The notes: generated by a model not told the origin, from the letters alone. A stretch of DNA of 5,034 nt from Oscillospiraceae bacterium (GCA_029067025.1 JAIEFH010000156.1:1-5034), one strand, 5' to 3'; shown: positions 1 through 5,019, counted from the first letter of the stretch. Numbers and translations: made by a program.

Positions 1-1283
1 AACACCGCCTTAATCAGACTATCTATTTTTTCGAAGCGCTTTCTTACTGCAGCAACCTTACCGCTACCAATCGACCTGTAGAAGTCTTCATCTTCAGTAA
101 ACATAGGCATATATTTTTTTTGAATTTCATCGCTCTTTCCGATCAAAATGCGGATTTGCTCTAAATCCAAATGAGCCAAGAGAGATGTCCAGGTTTCAAA
201 TAATGCTTTACTGATTGATCTACGTTTATTTTTATCAGGCATACGGCGGAAAGAAAATTTTCCAAAAATAGAATAGCAGGCATCCAAAACGGTAAGAAAT
301 TTATCTTTGATTTGAATCGCATAATCAGGATGGCTCATATAGATACTATTTATATAATCCATTGTTCGATTAAGAAAATCGTCGATGGTTCCATTGTAAG
401 TTTGCAAATCAAATTCGTAAAATGCAATAAATCTTAATACGAATTCACGATCTAACATCCGATCAGTTGGGACAGAATATCCAGTAGCCTTTAAAAAAAT
501 TTGTGTTTCTGCCAATTCTTTCAAATATTTTGTTGCAAAGCCTTGATATAAAGCGTGTCGTATTTCTTGAGGCTCCAATTCAAGGCCTCCGGTATTTATG
601 CGCTTAAAAATATTATATTTTAAATTAACTGGAGCACCTGGATTAATGATATAACAAACTACTTGGGTTTCCTGCATCCTACGAATGTAGACTTTGGGTA
701 TGTTTTCGTAATAGGCACCATTCAAATCACGCAAAAACTCTAACCCAGTTAAGTGTAAGGTTTTGTCAACAAAAAATTCTTTAAGTGCAGTTAAACGTTG
801 TAGCCCATCGATTGTAATCCACCTATCATTATCTGTGCCATCAAAATAAAATGCTGGAAGAGGAATTCTAAGAATTAGGGATTCAATTAATTGACTTTTT
901 TGTATAGGGCTCCACAAGCCGGCTCGACGTTGAAAATCGGGCATCATGTCAACTTCATCGTTTTCTATTCTTCCGATCAAGTTCACCAATGCCATGTTTT
1001 TGGGGGAAATATCAATTTTAGATGGGTCATATGGCTTAATTGTATAGTTACTTGTCGTATCCGGTGAATCATCCATAGATTCAATTAAAGAAGAATCTGA
1101 TATTATTTGAACATCTTGATCCATCAGGTATTCTTTGGCAGCGTTAATAGTATCAGTGTCTCCTTTTAAAGATTGAAAAACATCTCGAAAAAGAGATTCA
1201 CTTATTGCGCCGTCACAACACTCCTTGGCAAGAATGACAATGTTTTCGAGCTCACTTTTGATTTTAGAGTTAAATATTTCCAT
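1..1283 (-). CDS. DUF262 (GmrSD N-terminal type) protein with sigma-1.1-like extension, 3' end beyond window
   Basis: The frame is open from the ATG at 1283 to the window edge, giving 427 residues with no stop. DUF262 domains have a ParB/sulfiredoxin-like fold and are the nucleotide-hydrolysing part of GmrSD, BrxU and SspE defence enzymes. Visible family motifs are PDFQRRAGLW (about residues 115-124), the signature IDGLQR (158-163, usually DGQQR), FKRINTGG (226-233) and QEIRHAL (239-245). The last visible residues, about 405-427 (GSGKVAAVRKRF and on), resemble the usual end of stand-alone DUF262 proteins. Probably only a short tail is missing, with no room seen for a DUF1524 HNH nuclease, although one beyond the edge cannot be excluded. 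Residues about 4-65 look like sigma-70 region 1.1, followed by an acidic Ser/Asp-rich linker (64-80). AGGGAG lies 7 bases before the ATG. The gene is AT-rich, unlike the parAB side. The domain call is firm; a defence role is inferred. Confidence 0.9.
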   Translation of the reverse strand, partial: MEIFNSKIKSELENIVILAKECCDGAISESLFRDVFQSLKGDTDTINAAKEYLMDQDVQIISDSSLIESMDDSPDTTSNYTIKPYDPSKIDISPKNMALVNLIGRIENDEVDMMPDFQRRAGLWSPIQKSQLIESLILRIPLPAFYFDGTDNDRWITIDGLQRLTALKEFFVDKTLHLTGLEFLRDLNGAYYENIPKVYIRRMQETQVVCYIINPGAPVNLKYNIFKRINTGGLELEPQEIRHALYQGFATKYLKELAETQIFLKATGYSVPTDRMLDREFVLRFIAFYEFDLQTYNGTIDDFLNRTMDYINSIYMSHPDYAIQIKDKFLTVLDACYSIFGKFSFRRMPDKNKRRSISKALFETWTSLLAHLDLEQIRILIGKSDEIQKKYMPMFTEDEDFYRSIGSGKVAAVRKRFEKIDSLIKAV

Positions 1284-1286
1284 AAT
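1258..1286 (+). promoter_or_regulatory. Sigma-A-type promoter for the 62-aa gene, overlapping the DUF262 start codon
   Basis: A -35-like TTGATT at 1258-1263 is followed by a 17-base spacer and a -10-like CATAAT at 1281-1286. Transcription would start near 1293, leaving a short leader with the SD AAAGGAG before the ATG at 1327. The first three bases of the -10 box are the complement of the DUF262 ATG, so RNA polymerase bound here would cover the DUF262 start. The match is by eye. Confidence 0.5.
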
Positions 1287-1326
1287 TACGCTCCCTGCAA
1301 TATATTTCAGATGAAAGGAGAAATTT

Positions 1327-1515
1327 ATGATTTATCGTATTGTGATCCACGTTGTCCCAGAGATAATATGTGGAGAACCCATGTATTTTTGGTGCCTAAT
1401 GGGATGCTATGAAGAAATTGAAGCGAATTGTGGGCATGGTTGGGCTAAAAGTATCCAAGATGCAGCAAAAGAAGCTCAAACCTATTACCAAACAGGTGGC
1501 TTTTCAAACAGCTGA
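1327..1515 (+). CDS. Small 62-aa protein, faintly HicB-like pattern
   Basis: This short ORF is supported by a good SD (AAAGGAG at 1314-1320, 6-base spacing), by the promoter-like hexamers at 1258-1286, and by an intrinsic terminator downstream at 1666-1691. It is divergent from the DUF262 gene, with only 43 bases between the two start codons. The protein starts MIYRIVIHV, a likely beta strand, has a second hydrophobic stretch around MYFWCLMGC, and ends with an amphipathic helix in GWAKSIQDAAKEAQTYY. Strand, strand, then a helix introduced by a Gly/Trp turn and rich in Ala/Glu/Lys loosely recalls HicB-type antitoxins. The resemblance is weak, and no adjacent HicA toxin is seen. It contains three cysteines. 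I do not recognise the family. A regulatory or antitoxin-like relation to the DUF262 gene is speculation from position only. Confidence 0.5.
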   Translation: MIYRIVIHVVPEIICGEPMYFWCLMGCYEEIEANCGHGWAKSIQDAAKEAQTYYQTGGFSNS

Positions 1516-1603
1516 TCCTTATGCTATTAAGAAAGAGTATGTCCGGACACATTTAGTAGTTTGCTTTTTAAATAAAGGCATGAAAAATAATACAAATTAT
1601 ACC

Positions 1604-1657
1604 TTGAAATTAGGAAAATTGCAATAGAATATTGAATTATTATAGCAGGTTTATACT
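1604..1657 (+). promoter_or_regulatory. Possible promoter hexamers ahead of parA (weak)
   Basis: Several imperfect matches overlap: TTGAAA (1604-1609) with TAGAAT (1625-1630) at 15-base spacing, TTGCAA (1619-1624) with TATAGC (1641-1646) at 16-base spacing, and an isolated TATACT (1652-1657). None is a full consensus, and AT-rich DNA produces such matches by chance. All lie upstream of the terminator hairpin, so any parA transcript from here would have to read through it. Confidence 0.22.
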
Positions 1658-1665
1658 TTTATGGG

Positions 1666-1691
1666 GCGCTGGTGAAAACCGGCGCTTTTTT
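1666..1691 (+). terminator. Rho-independent terminator or attenuator with GAAA loop
   Basis: GCGCTGGT (1666-1673) pairs with ACCGGCGC (1678-1685) in an 8-bp stem containing one U-G pair. The stem closes a GAAA (GNRA) tetraloop and is followed by six T residues (1686-1691). It suits the end of the 62-aa gene transcript. It lies 68 bases before the parA start, so it may also attenuate parAB transcription. Confidence 0.8.
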
Positions 1692-1704
1692 GTTCCAATT
1701 ACAT

Positions 1705-1730
1705 AGCCGTCTGCTTCGCCGCAGGCGGCT
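1705..1730 (+). promoter_or_regulatory. Hairpin in the parA leader
   Basis: AGCCGTCTGC (1705-1714) pairs with GCAGGCGGCT (1721-1730) around a TTCGCC loop, with one U-G wobble in ten pairs. No T-tract follows, so it is not a terminator. It ends 13 bases before AGGAGG (1744-1749) of parA. It could stabilise the mRNA 5' end or bind a regulator such as ParA or ParB; the sequence alone does not decide. Confidence 0.5.
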
Positions 1731-1759
1731 AAATTTATGGAAAAGGAGGGAACCCCAAT

Positions 1760-2581
1760 ATGGCGAAACCCAAGGTGATAAGCGTAGCGAATCAAAAGGG
1801 CGGAGTTGGCAAAAGCACTACCGTCTATAACCTGGGGGCCGGTCTTGCTACGAATGGAAAGAAAGTCCTTATGCTGGACGTAGATCCCCAGGGTGATTTG
1901 ACCAAGATGCTGGGCCAGCGCAAGCCCCACGATCTGTTCCTGACCCTTGCCAACAGCATGAACGATGTTGTGGCTGGAACGCTGGCCCGTGACCACCCGG
2001 AGATCATGCACCACCCGGAGGGCTTTGATTTTGTGCCGGGAAACCGCAGCTTGTCCGCCGTAGAGGTAAGTCTGGTGAATGTGATGAGCGGGGAAACGGT
2101 ACTCAAACAGTATGTGGACAGCGTGAAGCAGGACTACGACTATGTGCTGCTGGATTGCCGCCCGTCCCTGGGTATGCTGGTCATCAATGCGCTGGCCGCG
2201 TCTGATTATGTGCTGATACCCGTCCAGGCGGACTATCTGGCGGCGGAGGACATGACGGAACTGGTGGGCACGGTGCAGGGCATCAAACGGCAGATTAACC
2301 CCAGGTTGAAAATCGGCGGCGTGTTCCTGACGATGGCGAACGAAACCAATTTCCGCAAGGATATTGTCAACACCGTCAAAGAGAACTTTGGAAAGCACCT
2401 GCCCGTGCTGGACACCGTAATTCCCGCAACGGTACGGCTGGCGGAAATTAGCACAGCGGATAAGAGCATTTTCCAGCACGAACCGAGGGGACGGGCAGCG
2501 GACGCCTACCGCAGTTTGACGAAGGAGGTGCTGGAGATTGGCGAAAAACAGCGCAGCCGGACTTCTGACCTCAGTCGATAG
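1760..2581 (+). CDS. parA: ParA-family partition ATPase
   Basis: A 273-residue ParA/Soj-type ATPase, the usual length for the family that lacks an N-terminal HTH. These enzymes bind DNA non-specifically in the ATP dimer form and move ParB-bound plasmid, chromosome or integrative element copies apart. The deviant Walker A KGGVGKSTT is at residues 13-21 with the signature lysine at 13, the A' motif LDVDPQGDLT at 39-48, and Walker B DYVLLDCRPS at 127-136. The common DxPPS sequence here reads DCRPS. IPATVRLAEI (221-230) matches the conserved ParA C-terminal motif. AGGAGG at 1744-1749 lies 10 bases before the ATG. The parB gene starts inside its last 44 bases, giving a coupled pair. The window does not show whether the replicon is a plasmid or a conjugative element; the downstream genes favour an ICE. 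Confidence 0.95.
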   Translation: MAKPKVISVANQKGGVGKSTTVYNLGAGLATNGKKVLMLDVDPQGDLTKMLGQRKPHDLFLTLANSMNDVVAGTLARDHPEIMHHPEGFDFVPGNRSLSAVEVSLVNVMSGETVLKQYVDSVKQDYDYVLLDCRPSLGMLVINALAASDYVLIPVQADYLAAEDMTELVGTVQGIKRQINPRLKIGGVFLTMANETNFRKDIVNTVKENFGKHLPVLDTVIPATVRLAEISTADKSIFQHEPRGRAADAYRSLTKEVLEIGEKQRSRTSDLSR

Positions 2582-3497
2582 TATGTTCACCACCCAGGCC
2601 GAGCGTGACAACGCGGGCCGCAGCTATCTGACCGACATTCCCATCGCAGAAATCAGCGATTTCCCTAACCATCCGTTCCATGTGAGGATGGATGAAGAAA
2701 TGGAGCGGTTGGTGGATAGCGTGAAAGAGCGTGGTGTCCTTGCTCCTGTGCTGGTGCGGCCTATGCCGAACGGCGGCTATCAAATGGTGTCCGGCCACCG
2801 ACGCAAGCGGGCGGCGGAACTGGCGGAGTTGCCTACGCTATCCTGTACTGTTCGGGAACTGACCGACGATGAAGCCACAATAATTATGGTGGATTCCAAC
2901 CTCCAGCGCGAGAAAGTCCTGCCCTCGGAAAAAGCCTTTGCGTATAGGATGAAGCTGGAGGCCATGAAACGGCAAGGACAGCGTGGAGATTTAACTTCGT
3001 CCCCACTGGGGACGAAGTTGGGAACACGCTCAAATCAAGAACTTGCAGAGCAATCCCCTGACGGAAAAACTCAAATCCACCGCTATATCCGCCTAACCAA
3101 TCTTCTCCCTGAACTGCTGAACATGGTGGACAATTCTGTGCTGAAAGAAAGCGGTGCCCTGCAAATGGCCCTGCGTCCCGCCGTGGAGCTGTCCTATCTG
3201 ACTGAGGCCGAACAAAAGGACCTGCTGGAAACCATGGCCGTTGAGGATTGTACCCCGTCTCATGCCCAGGCTATCAAGTTGCGGGACTTCTCTGAGAAAG
3301 GCAAGCTGAATCCCGATGTGATTCAATCAATCATGCAGGAGGAAAAGCCCAATCAAGTGGAGCAATTCAAAATTCCAAAAGACCGTATCAGTAAATTCTT
3401 CAAACCGGGGACGCCCGCGCAGAAGATTGAGGAAACCATCATCAAGGCGCTGGAACTGTACTGCAAGCGGCAGCGGGAGAGGGAGGCGGTACGATGA
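2538..3497 (+). CDS. parB: ParB-family partition protein (Spo0J-like), TTG start
   Basis: A 319-residue ParB-like protein that should bind a centromere site and work with the ParA encoded just upstream. The N-terminal ParB/Srx domain begins near residue 34 (IPIAEISDFPNHPF). It carries GHRRKRAAEL at 86-95 and DSNLQRE at 119-125, which match the CTP-binding motifs GxRRxxA and ENxQR with changes. A KorB/ParB-type HTH follows at about 164-195 (QELAEQ, TQIHRYIRLTNLLPELL). The C-terminal part ends in a basic, charged helix. The start is TTG at 2538, chosen because AAGGAGG at 2522-2528 is well placed (9-base spacing); the next ATG (2583) has no SD. It overlaps parA by 44 bases. The linker before the HTH (about residues 152-161) is encoded by a perfect DNA palindrome. 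The stop is overlapped by a following ATG in the form ATGA. Confidence 0.93.
   Translation: MAKNSAAGLLTSVDSMFTTQAERDNAGRSYLTDIPIAEISDFPNHPFHVRMDEEMERLVDSVKERGVLAPVLVRPMPNGGYQMVSGHRRKRAAELAELPTLSCTVRELTDDEATIIMVDSNLQREKVLPSEKAFAYRMKLEAMKRQGQRGDLTSSPLGTKLGTRSNQELAEQSPDGKTQIHRYIRLTNLLPELLNMVDNSVLKESGALQMALRPAVELSYLTEAEQKDLLETMAVEDCTPSHAQAIKLRDFSEKGKLNPDVIQSIMQEEKPNQVEQFKIPKDRISKFFKPGTPAQKIEETIIKALELYCKRQREREAVR
2993..3019. repeat. Perfect 27-bp inverted repeat inside parB
   Basis: The arm AACTTCGTCCCCA (2993-3005) and its exact reverse complement TGGGGACGAAGTT (3007-3019) flank a single C. The three flanking pairs on each side could add U-G pairs in RNA. It encodes the short polar linker between the ParB/Srx domain and the HTH. 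It could be a protein-binding operator or parS-like site, a cruciform or RNA hairpin, or a trace of a small inserted palindromic element. No second copy was noticed elsewhere in the window. Confidence 0.9.
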
Positions 3498-3598
3498 ACG
3501 CCACACCAAGGGGGCAGTCTGCCCTTTTGCGGCCCTGGCAGTTTCCCCGGCCTCCCCCTCTCACACTCTCCCCCTCCGTTACCTGCTGTACCTGCTGA
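3494..3598 (+). CDS. Possible 34-aa ORF translationally coupled to parB
   Basis: An ATG overlaps the parB stop (ATGA at 3494-3497). It is preceded by GGGAGG (3481-3486) at 7 bases, a spacing that permits re-initiation. The peptide begins MNATPRGQSALL, is rich in proline and ends in a Cys-rich CCTC. I recognise no family. Its low-complexity pyrimidine-rich coding and the hairpins within it could equally mean a non-coding spacer. Start-site geometry is the only support. Confidence 0.25.
   Translation: MNATPRGQSALLRPWQFPRPPPLTLSPSVTCCTC
3512..3528 (+). terminator. Weak hairpin with short T-run after parB
   Basis: GGGCAG (3512-3517) and CTGCCC (3519-3524) form a small GC-rich stem with at least a three-base loop in practice, followed by TTTT (3525-3528). 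The stem and T-run are short, so at best this is a partial terminator at the end of the parAB message. Confidence 0.35.
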
Positions 3599-3603
3599 AA
3601 AAA

Positions 3604-3675
3604 GGGATGTGCAATGTCCCTGTTTCGTACCTTTGCGAAATTTGGCCCCATGTCCTAAAATGGGGCCAAAGGAGG
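3604..3675 (+). promoter_or_regulatory. Structured leader of the lipoprotein gene: three stem-loops abutting the SD
   Basis: Three consecutive potential stems are visible: GGGATGT/ATGTCCC (3604-3620, two wobbles, GCA loop), TTTCG/CGAAA (3623-3640), and a perfect 11-bp stem TTTGGCCCCAT/ATGGGGCCAAA (3641-3651 with 3660-3670, 8-base loop). The last arm shares its final AAA with the SD AAAGGAGG (3668-3675). No U-tract follows, so this is not a terminator. Control of ribosome access, mRNA stabilisation or protein binding are all possible. Confidence 0.55.
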
Positions 3676-3684
3676 CAGAGAGCC

Positions 3685-4503
3685 ATGAAAAAAACTTTAT
3701 TGAGTACCGCAGCGGCGGCATTGTTCATCCTTTCCCTGACCGGCTGTACTGGCACCACCGAGCCGGTCCAAACCGAGGACCGCCCGCCCCAGGCCACTGT
3801 AGAAAGTGTGCCGGAATCCACCGAAGCCGTGGAGAACGCCCAAGTTATTCTTTCAGCCAGTAACCCCCAGCTTGCGAAGGACAACGCTGATGCCGGGGAC
3901 GCGGAAAGCCAAGAGAAGCTATCCGCTCCAGCGGAATCGTCCTCCGCACCTGCGCCGCAGATAAGCCAAGCGCCCGAAGTGACCCCGGCACACAAAACGG
4001 CCCCGGAATCCAAGACAGCCCCGGAATCCCAAGCGACGCCCAAACCGCAAGCAAGCCAAGCGCCACAGGCCACCCCCGCTCCCGAAGAAACCCAAGCTCC
4101 AGCGAAGGGAACAACCATCCAATTTAATGTGACCACACAAAAGGGGGCAGGGGACACTCCCAGCCCTGAACCCAGCGCCACACCCAAGCCGGAACCTACT
4201 CCGGCACCTGCCCCGCCCGCAGAATCGGACCCGCCCGTGGAATCCACGGCCCCGGCGTTCAACATTAACCACTGGATTTCTTACGCACAGAGCTACGCCA
4301 GGGGCGCGGGCCTGAACCTGGACCCCACCGCCACCGCCTGCTGGGACAACCCCATTGCGGCAGGTGCGCACTGTGCCTATCTGGAGCGGGACATTCAAAA
4401 CCGCCTGAACCGCTACGCCAGGGATGAAAGCATTTCCGACGTGTGGATTTGGGCGGAACAGCGTACCGATGGCAGCTACGACTTTTATATCGGTTACGCC
4501 TAA
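3685..4503 (+). CDS. Surface lipoprotein with Pro/Ala/Thr-rich stalk and conserved-looking C-terminal domain
   Basis: A 272-residue predicted lipoprotein. The signal peptide (MKKTLLS, then a hydrophobic stretch) ends in lipobox LTGC, with the lipidated cysteine at residue 21. Residues about 25-80 are acidic and likely disordered. Residues 81-190 form a stalk dominated by Pro, Ala, Thr, Ser, Glu and Gln, with internal repeats such as TAPESK/TAPESQ and SQAPxxTPA. Residues 192-272 are a compact, ordinary-complexity domain (NINHWISYAQSYARGAGL at its start, YDFYIGYA at its end) with cysteines at 219 and 230 that could pair. Such a lipid-anchored domain held away from the membrane suits a cell-wall or mating-contact role. 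The family is unknown to me, though lipoproteins occur at this place in related conjugative elements. The start was chosen for the signal peptide and SD AAAGGAGG at 9-base spacing; an upstream in-frame extension into parB is not credible. Confidence 0.85.
   Translation: MKKTLLSTAAAALFILSLTGCTGTTEPVQTEDRPPQATVESVPESTEAVENAQVILSASNPQLAKDNADAGDAESQEKLSAPAESSSAPAPQISQAPEVTPAHKTAPESKTAPESQATPKPQASQAPQATPAPEETQAPAKGTTIQFNVTTQKGAGDTPSPEPSATPKPEPTPAPAPPAESDPPVESTAPAFNINHWISYAQSYARGAGLNLDPTATACWDNPIAAGAHCAYLERDIQNRLNRYARDESISDVWIWAEQRTDGSYDFYIGYA
3925..4254 (+). repeat. Low-complexity stalk-coding region with an 18-bp tandem duplication
   Basis: This segment encodes the Pro/Ala/Thr/Glu-rich stalk of the lipoprotein. 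The clearest repeat is two adjacent 18-base units (3997-4014 and 4015-4032), each containing GCCCCGGAATCC and encoding TAPESK then TAPESQ. SQAPxxTPA motifs recur at residues 94-102 and 124-132. Such repeats often vary in number between strains. Confidence 0.7.
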
Positions 4504-4522
4504 AACCCAATATTTTTTCAAG

Positions 4523-4555
4523 AGGACGCACCCATAAAACGGTGCGTCCTTTTTT
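4523..4555 (+). terminator. Strong rho-independent terminator between lipoprotein and adhesin genes
   Basis: AGGACGCACC (4523-4532) and GGTGCGTCCT (4541-4550) form a perfect 10-bp stem with the loop CATAAAAC, followed by an uninterrupted T-run to 4555. It closes the lipoprotein transcript. Only 25 bases separate it from the next start codon, and those include the SD, so it probably acts as an attenuator that the operon transcript partly reads through. Confidence 0.88.
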
Positions 4556-4580
4556 CATGTCAAAAAGGAGGATTCCATTC

Positions 4581-4934
4581 ATGAAAACGAACATTTTCAA
4601 ACGCAGCATGGCGCTGTTCCTGGCGTTCCTGCTGTGCTTCACCACCTTCATCGGCTCCGCCGTCACCCCGGCCTTTGCCGCCGCCGCGCAGTCTGAGGTC
4701 TGCGTCCTGTCCTTCCCCCGCGACGGCGACGCCAACTACAGCGCCAATTGGGGACACCCCGATCTGAACTTCACGGGCGGATGGCACGATAAGTCCACCC
4801 GTTTCCTGTCTGTCCACGCCGTTGGCTCCTTCACCGGCGAGATCTGCTACTGCATCGAACCGGGCGTGAACGTCCTGATTGGGGACAAGGTGAGCCAGAA
4901 GGACGAGAGCTTTTGGGACAACTATCATGGATGA
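4581..4934 (+). pseudogene. Truncated secreted thioester-domain (TQXA-type) surface adhesin, N-terminal 117 aa only
   Basis: The product starts with a signal peptide (KTNIFKRSM, hydrophobic core about 10-27, likely cleavage after AFA at 31-33). The mature part, from about 38 (SEVCVLSFPRDGDANYS), then GWHDKSTRF and ICYCIEPG at 88-95, reads like the start of thioester-domain adhesins. These normally continue for many hundred residues with Cna_B/SpaA domains and a wall anchor. In such domains a Cys in a CIE-like motif bonds to a downstream Gln; here no such Gln-containing segment remains. The frame stops right after SFWDNYHG, where I expect family members to continue. The sequence also changes character near 4926. 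SD AGGAGG (4566-4571) is 9 bases before the ATG, so a secreted remnant may still be made. Deletion, rearrangement or misassembly could explain the break. Family assignment is from recall. Confidence 0.75.
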
Positions 4935-5019
4935 AAATAACCGCTTTTCTGCTCCCACTGTAACCGAAACATTAGAAGATGCTTATGTGTATTGCATGGG
5001 AGGGAAATCGTATGAGTAA
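4927..5019 (+). CDS. 30-aa ORF after the junction, perhaps the 3' remnant of a larger gene
   Basis: The frame starts at an ATG overlapping the end of the truncated adhesin, in the +1 frame, and encodes MDENNRFSAPTV through GGKSYE. No SD precedes it, which suggests either translation coupled to the adhesin remnant or the loss of its true upstream part. Its last 8 bases overlap the start of the next gene, as in a compact operon. Its composition is less GC-rich than the adhesin. The family is not recognised. Confidence 0.35.
   Translation: MDENNRFSAPTVTETLEDAYVYCMGGKSYE

Larger units (their letters stand above)
1516..1759. other. Non-coding stretch between the small gene and parA
   Basis: No convincing gene is seen in these 244 bases. 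The first 140 or so are very AT-rich and include promoter-like hexamers. The rest holds an intrinsic terminator, a second hairpin and the parA ribosome binding site. The base composition changes from AT-rich to GC-rich at about 1660-1730. Confidence 0.6.

Noticed and set aside
1173..1412. 79-codon plus-strand ORF across the DUF262 start
   Set aside because: It is antisense to the DUF262 N-terminus, would start before the promoter found at 1258-1286, and has no SD.
1409..1627. 72-codon plus-strand ORF overlapping the 62-aa gene
   Set aside because: It has no SD at its start, is a Lys-rich frame-shifted reading of AT-rich DNA, and the overlapping 62-aa frame has a better SD and promoter.
1737..1778. 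13-codon ORF spanning the parA SD
   Set aside because: It arises from an ATG just before the AGGAGG and has no SD of its own; most likely chance.
1640..2611. Long minus-strand ORF (323 codons) opposite parA
   Set aside because: It is antisense to a clear ParA with all motifs, is rich in His/Arg/Gln as GC-rich shadows are, has no recognisable motif, and runs through the terminator region.
3580..3597. Tandem TACCTGCTG repeat and pyrimidine-rich run before it
   Set aside because: Two 9-base copies in a short biased spacer are too little to call an iteron or origin.
3427..3684. N-terminal extension of the lipoprotein frame back into parB
   Set aside because: The extension overlaps the end of parB in another frame and would bury the signal peptide. 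The ATG at 3685 has an SD and starts a complete lipoprotein signal sequence.
3579..4265. 228-codon minus-strand ORF rich in Gly/Ala/Val
   Set aside because: It mirrors the low-complexity Pro/Ala/Thr stalk on the other strand and has no independent support.
3919..4521. 200-codon minus-strand Arg/Gly/Cys-rich ORF
   Set aside because: It is another frame shadow of the repetitive stalk, with biased composition and no motif.
4265..4735. 156-codon minus-strand ORF across the 4523-4555 terminator
   Set aside because: It is antisense to two supported plus-strand genes and a terminator, and its product is basic and low in recognisable structure.
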